Shown: positions 58,670 through 64,000 of the stretch, piece by piece
How positions within the stretch are numbered: the stretch's first letter is position 1
Layout: every line of letters starts with the position of its first letter
Assembly (NCBI RefSeq): GCF_021560175.1
Contig: NZ_CP091110.1
Span: 5,935,001-5,999,000 of the forward strand
DNA: 64,000 bases
Source of the DNA: Neobacillus drentensis
GTDB lineage: Bacteria; Bacillota; Bacilli; Bacillales; Cytobacillaceae
Direction: 5' to 3'
Notes under the pieces: generated by a model
What the model saw: only the letters and a program-made list of their open reading frames with translations
The model's database searches: none
Told to the model about the DNA's origin: nothing
Position numbers and translations under genes: made by a program

Positions 58670-60169
58670 CTATAAGACCCCTGAAAACAACCTGGCAAAC
58701 GATTCTTTCCATTTTACCCCTAGTTCTCTTTTATAAAACTCAACCGGGCGGATGCGGCGGCAATCTTTTAGATCCTCCTCATAATGGACAATAAGATCAT
58801 TAATCGAGGCGGTTCCTGTTAAAAACAAATTCACCTCAAAATTCAAATGAAAGCTGCGCATATCCATGTTGGCTGTCCCAATCGAGGCAAGATCCCCATC
58901 CACAATCATCACCTTTTTATGCAAAAAGCCCTTTTGATACGAATAAATCTCAATCCCAGCCCTTAATAATTCTGGAAAATACGATTGCGTCGCATATTGA
59001 GTCAGAAAACCATCATTGGTGTCAGGCACCATTAAGCGCACCTGGATGTTGTTTTGAGCAGCGATTCTGAGTGCGGTTTGAATGGCCTGGTTGGGAATGA
59101 AGTACGGGGTGGCGATCCAAATTGATTTGGTGGCGCTGGTGATCATCGCGTAGTAGTGGTCACTCATATCCCGTGTTTCAGGACCTGTTGCGACGACATG
59201 GACCAATCCATCTCCCTTTACAGGCACGGGCCTTAGGTAGTGGTCATTTTCAAACAGGATTTCACCACTGGCGTACTTCCAATCTAGCAAAAACACGGCA
59301 TGAAGCGTTTGAACGGCTTCCCCTTCGAGCATGACATGGCTGTCACACCAGAACCCGAAATTATCATCCTCGCCAAGGTATTCAACCCCAACGTTTAATC
59401 CGCCAGAAAAGCCGACCTTTCCATCAATGACAATGATTTTACGATGATTCCGGAAGTTAAACTTTTGATTATACCAGCCTCTATTTAAAGGTAAAAAAGG
59501 CCGGACATTGATGCCAGCCTCCAGCATTTTCTTCATGGCCTTCTTTGAAAGGGAGAAACTGCCGGCCGCATCGAACAGGAGCCGCACCTCGACTCCTTCC
59601 TTCACCTTCGCTTTTAAAATATCAATCAGTTCTTGGCCTAGTCGGTCATAGCGGAAGATGTAATATTCAAGGTGAATGAAGTCACGCGCTTCTCTTAGCT
59701 GCCGTTTAATTTCTTCAAAGGTATCATCGCCGTTTCGTAAAATTTTGGTTTTGGTGTTCTGGTTTTGGTCGGTTAAGGTAACCTTTTCCAAATAGCTGGC
59801 AAACGACCGCTGGTGGTCATTCAAGTTTGATAAGTCGAGCGGTTTTTGCTTTTTATCTAGCGCCTCGAATAGCTGACGATCACTGATTCGCTTGCTTTTA
59901 AACAACTCCCCTTTGACCAGTAATTGTCCAGAGTAAACGTAAAAAAGATAGCCGAGAACCGGCAGTAAGATTAATATGTAAGTCCATAGGAGTGTGGTTT
60001 GGGCGGGGCGGTTCTCAAGCCATAAGGCCAGGACCGTGTTGATAATGATGACAGCATAAAGGGTCAAAATCAGCGCCTTCCCCCATACTGGTACTTCCAT
60101 AAAAAAGACCAAATACCCACCAGCGATCATTAATGCAGCAAAAAGCCATTCAAAGCGTTTTCTTTTCAT
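58670..60169 (-). CDS. cls: cardiolipin synthase
   Basis: A 499-residue membrane enzyme joining two phosphatidylglycerols into cardiolipin. Two N-terminal helices (about 5-65) precede two phospholipase D domains with HKD motifs HRKIIVIDG (about 240) and HKKVMIVDG (about 420). The ATG at 60169 has AAGGGTGA 8 nt upstream; an earlier GTG has none. Length matches ClsA/YwnE of B. subtilis. A REP-like 13-mer falls within the gene at 59018-59030, read as MVPDTND. Confidence 0.94.
   Translation of the reverse strand: MKRKRFEWLFAALMIAGGYLVFFMEVPVWGKALILTLYAVIIINTVLALWLENRPAQTTLLWTYILILLPVLGYLFYVYSGQLLVKGELFKSKRISDRQLFEALDKKQKPLDLSNLNDHQRSFASYLEKVTLTDQNQNTKTKILRNGDDTFEEIKRQLREARDFIHLEYYIFRYDRLGQELIDILKAKVKEGVEVRLLFDAAGSFSLSKKAMKKMLEAGINVRPFLPLNRGWYNQKFNFRNHRKIIVIDGKVGFSGGLNVGVEYLGEDDNFGFWCDSHVMLEGEAVQTLHAVFLLDWKYASGEILFENDHYLRPVPVKGDGLVHVVATGPETRDMSDHYYAMITSATKSIWIATPYFIPNQAIQTALRIAAQNNIQVRLMVPDTNDGFLTQYATQSYFPELLRAGIEIYSYQKGFLHKKVMIVDGDLASIGTANMDMRSFHLNFEVNLFLTGTASINDLIVHYEEDLKDCRRIRPVEFYKRELGVKWKESFARLFSGVL
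59018..59030 (+). repeat. REP-like 13-mer inside cls
   Basis: GGTGTCAGGCACC, coding (on minus) for part of VPDTND in the second PLD half. May be chance or a domesticated copy. Confidence 0.5.
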
Positions 60170-60223
60170 GACGGTATTCACCCTTTTTTACTATGAAATA
60201 CCCTTTCTGTTTGTAACTAAAAC

Positions 60224-60264
60224 AAAAGAAGCCTTACCCCATGATTAGCGGGCAGGCTTCTTTT
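60224..60264. terminator. terminator after cheR region
   Basis: AAAAGAAGCCT/AGGCTTCTTTT with a 19-nt GC-rich loop, T-rich on both flanks. Ends leftward transcripts coming from cheR through the satellite, before cls. Confidence 0.75.
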
Positions 60265-60295
60265 GCTTTTAAAAATGGTTTGGCGGGTGAGAAAT

Positions 60296-60830
60296 GGAGA
60301 TATCAGCGGTTTTTCACCTTTTATCAGCGATTTCCCATCTGATACCACCTGCTTTTTATCTAGTACCACCTGCTCCCCACCGATATCGGCGGTTTTCCAT
60401 TGGGTATCAGCGGTTTCTGCCTTTATATCAGCAGTTTTCCACTGAACATCGGCGGTTTCTCACCTTTTATCAGCAGTTTCCCATCTGATACCTCTATCTT
60501 CTTATCTGGTACCACCTGCTCCCCACCGATATCGGCGGTTTTCCATTGGATATCAGCGGTTTCTGCCTTTATATCAGCGGTTTTCCACTGGATATCGGCG
60601 GTTTCTCACCTTTTATCAGCAGTTTCCAATCTGATACCTCCATCTTCTCATCTGGTACCACTTGCTCCCCACCGATATCGGCGGTTTTTCATTGGATATC
60701 AGCGGTTTCTGCCTTTATATCAGCGGTTTTCCACTGGATATCGGCGGTTTCTCACCTTTTATCAGCGGTTTCCCATCTGATACCTCCATCTTCTCATCTG
60801 GTACCACCTGCTCCCCACCGATATAAGCAA
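60296..60830. repeat. 146-bp satellite with about 22-bp sub-repeats
   Basis: CTCCCCACCGATATCGGCGG starts at 60373, 60519 and 60665, and its first half again at 60811: an exact 146-bp period, three full units plus a partial one on the left. Each unit carries five copies of TATCRGCRGTTT about 21-23 bp apart. As 146 is not a multiple of three, frames shift between units, so the open frames here are not proteins. Confidence 0.9.
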
Positions 60831-60854
60831 AAGCAGAAAAGATATCAGCAATTC

Positions 60855-61721
60855 CTAAATCTTTCGATATATCTTTTCCTGAGGACTAAATTCCTCATAT
60901 TTCAGACTCTTAGGGACAAACAAAAGCGACTCCTTACTGCCAAAGCCGACAAAGCCTCCGTCAGCCAAACTGCTATGAATCAAATGATGAACCTGCTGCT
61001 GCAGCTCATTATCAAAATAAATCATCACATTCCGGCATAAAATCACGTGGAATTCATTAAAAGAGCCGTCCGTCACCAGGTTATGCTGTGCGAAAAATAA
61101 ATTCTCCTCAAACATAGGATTGAAATAGGCAAATTGATGGTCCGTTGTATAATACTCTGAAAAAGCCATCTTCCCACCGGCTTTCAGGTAGTTTTTTGTA
61201 TATTGCTGCATTTTCTTTAAGGGGAAAGCCCCCTTTTGAGCAGCAATCAGCGCCTTTTCATTCATATCGGTCGCATAAATCTTTGTCTTTTTAGCGAGAC
61301 CTTCCTCCATCATCAAGATCGCCATCGAGTAAACTTCCTCACCTGTCGCGCAGCCGGCATGCCAAATCCGAATCTCAGGAAGGTCTCTCAAAAGCGGTAC
61401 GACCCTGCTGCGAAAAGCCGCAAAGAAACTGGGATCGCGGTACATTTCTGTCATCCGAATCGACAAATCATTTAACAGGCGCTCCAAGTACCCTTTTTCA
61501 TGCAGTACTTTTTCCAAAAGGGCGGTAATCGTCGGTAATCGCTCTGCTTTCATCCGGTTTAAAATCCTTCTTCGTAAGGAAGCACGCACATATCCTCGAA
61601 AGTCGTATCCAAACATCTGATAGAGCCCTTCTAGCAGCAAATTAATTTCTACTTCCTGCAATTCGTTCGTCTCTGTGTCTTCCGTGTCTATCCATAAATC
61701 AGGCATCTTGTTGTGGTTCAA
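60855..61721 (-). CDS. CheR-type protein methyltransferase
   Basis: A protein of about 288 residues. N-terminal CheR_N helical domain (about 20-75, LLEGLYQMFGYDFRGYVRASLRRRI) and a SAM-binding CheR domain (about 90-285) with IWHAGCATGEEVYSMAIL, IYATDMNEKAL and ILCRNVMIYF. It would methylate Glu in a receptor or act on the kinase encoded upstream. The start is a TTG at 61721 with AGGTGA 7 nt upstream. TTG and the kinase stop overlap (TTGA), so translation is coupled. Usual chemoreceptor neighbours are not in the window. Confidence 0.88.
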   Translation of the reverse strand: MNHNKMPDLWIDTEDTETNELQEVEINLLLEGLYQMFGYDFRGYVRASLRRRILNRMKAERLPTITALLEKVLHEKGYLERLLNDLSIRMTEMYRDPSFFAAFRSRVVPLLRDLPEIRIWHAGCATGEEVYSMAILMMEEGLAKKTKIYATDMNEKALIAAQKGAFPLKKMQQYTKNYLKAGGKMAFSEYYTTDHQFAYFNPMFEENLFFAQHNLVTDGSFNEFHVILCRNVMIYFDNELQQQVHHLIHSSLADGGFVGFGSKESLLFVPKSLKYEEFSPQEKIYRKI

Positions 61722-64000
61722 TCTTGGTTCACCTGCTCTGTCAGCCATACCCGCATTAACGAGAATAGCTGATCGATATTCAATGGTTTCATAATATAAT
61801 CAGAGGCACCTGCCTCCATACACTTGTCCCGCTCGCCTTTCATAGCCTTCGCGGTCAACGCGATAATCGGCAGATTGTGCATACCCAGGTCTTCCCGGAT
61901 GATTTTCATTGCTTCATAACCGCCCATTACCGGCATCATAATGTCCATAAAAACAAGGTCAAAGCGGCCGCGTTCTTGCAGCATTTCTAACGCCTGCTTT
62001 CCGTGTTCTGCCACCTGCACGTTCACACCTTTCCGCTCTAAGGCGGTCACCAGTGCAAACACATTGCGGCCGTCATCTTCCACTAGCAGGACTCTTTTTC
62101 CTTTAAATAACTGCTCATCGGGGCATTCCTCTTCGGTTAGAGTAGCTTGCTGCTCCTCACTTTCCCATGTCGGTTCTTTCGTTAATTCAATTTCACTGGC
62201 CGTTGCCGCTTCCTCTATTGCCAACTGCACATCATTCGGCATATCTTCTTCTGCCTCCCAGCGGCTCGGGATAAACAAAGTAAACGTGCTGCCTTTTTGC
62301 GGCTCGCTTTGTACCTCAAGTGTACCGCCAAGCAATCGAGTAAATTCACGGCAAATCGATAAGCCAAGACCCGTACCGCCATATTGCCGGTTGGTCGTCC
62401 CATCCACCTGTTGGAAGGCATCAAAAATGATTTGCTGCTTTTCCTGTGGAATGCCAATTCCCGTGTCCGTTACTGAAATGGCGAGGACAGGTTCACGTGT
62501 TTGTTTATTGAGTAATTTCCCTGCTTTTTCAGAAGGGGCCAGCCCAATTTTCAGCGTGACACTGCCTTGTTCCGTAAATTTAAAGGCATTTGATAAAAGG
62601 TTCTTCAATATCTGCTGTAATCTTTGCCCGTCCGTCGAGATAACGGGTGGTATATTGGAATCCATGTGGATGTCGAACTGTAAATTCTTTTTCGCTGCCA
62701 CCGGGTTGAACATATTGCGCATCGTCTGCGGAATCTCCGTGACATTGACTTCATCTGTTAAAATTTCAATTTTTCCTGCTTCAATTTTTGATAAATCAAG
62801 AATATCATCAATCAGCCGCAGCAAATCAACGCCGGAGGTATTCACCACCCGTGCGTATTCGGCCACTTCCGTGTGGTCCATATCCGAATTATTCTCCATC
62901 AGCATTTGCGACAGGATGAGAATACTGTTTAATGGGGTGCGCAGCTCATGCGACATGTTCGCAAGGAAATCGGTTTTGTATTGTGAACTCATCCTTAATT
63001 TGATTGAATAATCTTCTAGCTCGTCCTTCGCTTTTTTAAGTTCAATAGCACGCTGTTCCGCATATTCCTTCTGCTCTTCCAAATAATCATTGGAGAGGCG
63101 TAATTGTTCTTGCTGCATTTGTAATTCTTCCGATTGTGCCTGCAGTTCTTCTGACTGCGCCTGTAATTCTTCGGTCAGGACTTGGGATTCCGCTAGGAGT
63201 CGTTCTACTTCCATTCGTCCCGTTACCGTTGAAATCGATGAGCCAAATTTATCTTGGATCAAATCGAGTAAAGTCAGGTGCTGAGCATGAAACGGCTGCA
63301 GTGCAGCGAACTCGACAACTGCTTCTACGCGATCATCAAACAGGATCGGGGCAATTAATAGATTACGCGGGTTTGAAGTGCCTAACCCTGTTGTTATTTT
63401 AAAATGATTATCTGGTATTTGATCGATTAGAAAAATTCGTTTATCAACGGCTGCTTGACCAATGACCCCTTCGCCCATGCGAAAATTCGTCTTGACGAGG
63501 TCACCATCGGCGACGGCATACCCGGCTACTTTCACAAAATCCACTTCACCCGCTTGCTCGCGGCGCAGATAGACCACCCCGTAAGCGGCCCCTACCAGTG
63601 GAGCGAGTTTGTTAATAAACATCTGGGTGAGTTCATTGATATCGGTTATCCCTTGATATAATGTGGAAATATCGGTTAGACTTTTTTGCACCCAATTCCG
63701 CTTTTCAAGGGCTTCCAGTAAGTTGTTCATAGCCTCAGCAAGTTCCTGTGTTTCATCATGTGTGTTCACTTCGATCCGTGATGTCAGGTCGATTTCTGAG
63801 TTTTCGTCCATGATTTCATCAATCGTTCTTACTACCTTTTTAATCGTTCTAACGATCGTATTAGAAAGAATAACAGAGATGGCAATTGTAAATACAGATA
63901 CTAAAATAATAATTGCGTATAAGATTAACTTTAAATTATTCGTATGCTCATTAAGTTGATTAATGCGTCCTGTTGTCAATTTCTTTTCGGTGGCTAGAAA
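61718..64000 (-). CDS. hybrid sensor histidine kinase (HAMP-GAF-HisKA-HATPase-REC), N-terminus cut
   Basis: The reading frame stays open through the right edge (last visible codons read FLATEKKLTTGRIN), so the N-terminal sensor is missing. Visible parts, in order: one membrane helix (ILYAIIILVSVFTIAISVIL), HAMP, GAF (about 115-255 of the visible part), a QAQSEEL coiled coil, HisKA with SHELRTPLNS (phospho-His), HATPase with NLLSNAFKFT, DTGIGIP and GGTGLGLSI, and a receiver with the phospho-Asp in LVFMDIMMP. Coupled to cheR by a 4-bp overlap. Likely part of a CHASE3-type stress or developmental signalling unit (inference). Confidence 0.93.
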   Translation of the reverse strand, partial: FLATEKKLTTGRINQLNEHTNNLKLILYAIIILVSVFTIAISVILSNTIVRTIKKVVRTIDEIMDENSEIDLTSRIEVNTHDETQELAEAMNNLLEALEKRNWVQKSLTDISTLYQGITDINELTQMFINKLAPLVGAAYGVVYLRREQAGEVDFVKVAGYAVADGDLVKTNFRMGEGVIGQAAVDKRIFLIDQIPDNHFKITTGLGTSNPRNLLIAPILFDDRVEAVVEFAALQPFHAQHLTLLDLIQDKFGSSISTVTGRMEVERLLAESQVLTEELQAQSEELQAQSEELQMQQEQLRLSNDYLEEQKEYAEQRAIELKKAKDELEDYSIKLRMSSQYKTDFLANMSHELRTPLNSILILSQMLMENNSDMDHTEVAEYARVVNTSGVDLLRLIDDILDLSKIEAGKIEILTDEVNVTEIPQTMRNMFNPVAAKKNLQFDIHMDSNIPPVISTDGQRLQQILKNLLSNAFKFTEQGSVTLKIGLAPSEKAGKLLNKQTREPVLAISVTDTGIGIPQEKQQIIFDAFQQVDGTTNRQYGGTGLGLSICREFTRLLGGTLEVQSEPQKGSTFTLFIPSRWEAEEDMPNDVQLAIEEAATASEIELTKEPTWESEEQQATLTEEECPDEQLFKGKRVLLVEDDGRNVFALVTALERKGVNVQVAEHGKQALEMLQERGRFDLVFMDIMMPVMGGYEAMKIIREDLGMHNLPIIALTAKAMKGERDKCMEAGASDYIMKPLNIDQLFSLMRVWLTEQVNQD

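Noticed and set aside
60263..61040. Ile/Ser/Phe-rich frames of 60-164 residues over the 146-bp satellite
   Set aside because: The 146-bp period shifts frame between units; one frame also runs antisense into cheR; no start signals.
61941..63011. 356-codon plus-strand frame opposite the histidine kinase
   Set aside because: It is the antisense shadow of a fully conserved kinase-receiver gene; Ser/Cys-rich with no domain.

Overview
The window is a chromosomal stretch of a low-GC, endospore-forming Bacillaceae bacterium, close to Bacillus/Neobacillus. The evidence is the sporulation genes spoIIID, spoIIQ and spoIID, a germination permease, a GerPF-type protein, SigB-type stress genes with readable SigB promoters, WalR and Zur boxes and a cre site, and B. 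subtilis-like gene order (ywzB-ywmB-murA-spoIID-spoIIQ and spoIIID-mbl-fabZ-ywpF-ssbB). The genus cannot be fixed from the sequence alone. The left edge cuts a 16S rRNA gene and the right edge cuts a hybrid histidine kinase.

Layout. 1-1.1 kb: 5' part of a 16S gene with tandem rrn promoters, reading left. 1.1-7.5 kb: a lichenan/cellobiose-type PTS locus (licR-like PRD regulator, IIB, IIC, IIA) ending in a GH1 6-phospho-beta-glucosidase. 7.8-15.4 kb: a frameshifted membrane gene, an SNF2 helicase, an Excalibur protein, a DUF1835-like protein, an MFS pump and a MerR-zinc ribbon-methyltransferase fusion. 15.5-19.7 kb: stress and signalling genes (gsiB, yfkM, a PAS-GGDEF protein) around an unrecognised two-gene coiled-coil module. 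19.8-24 kb: MarR/methyltransferase pair, a putative small RNA, an amidase, an NCS2 purine permease. 24-28.2 kb: metal handling (Zur-boxed zinc-binding lipoprotein; ycnK-ycnJ-ycnI copper operon). 28.3-32.5 kb: a nucleoside module (nupC, TrmB-like regulator, deoD, pbuE) that shares an operator. 33-41.1 kb: cell-wall, competence and housekeeping genes (3D-domain wall protein, ssbB, ywpF, fabZ, mbl, spoIIID).

41.7-48 kb is a galactoside block placed between spoIIID and spoIIQ: a CUT1 ABC importer (binding protein and two permeases, no ATPase) plus a GH42 beta-galactosidase, under a promoter whose -35 box lies inside a perfect cre site. 48-57 kb continues with a MecA-type PBP, spoIIQ, a lone GerAB-family permease, spoIID, murA, ywmB and ywzB. 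57-60 kb holds three stress genes with SigB promoters and cardiolipin synthase. 60.8-64 kb holds cheR translationally coupled to a HAMP-GAF-kinase-receiver protein.

The most unusual material is non-coding: a 13-bp GGTG-N5-CACC REP-like motif in at least 12 copies, five of them in a 57-bp tandem array; long GGGACGGTTCTC palindromes; a 146-bp satellite with about 22-bp sub-repeats; a structured repeat of about 190 bp; and two short putative regulatory RNAs sharing a 13-bp promoter element and C-rich tracts.
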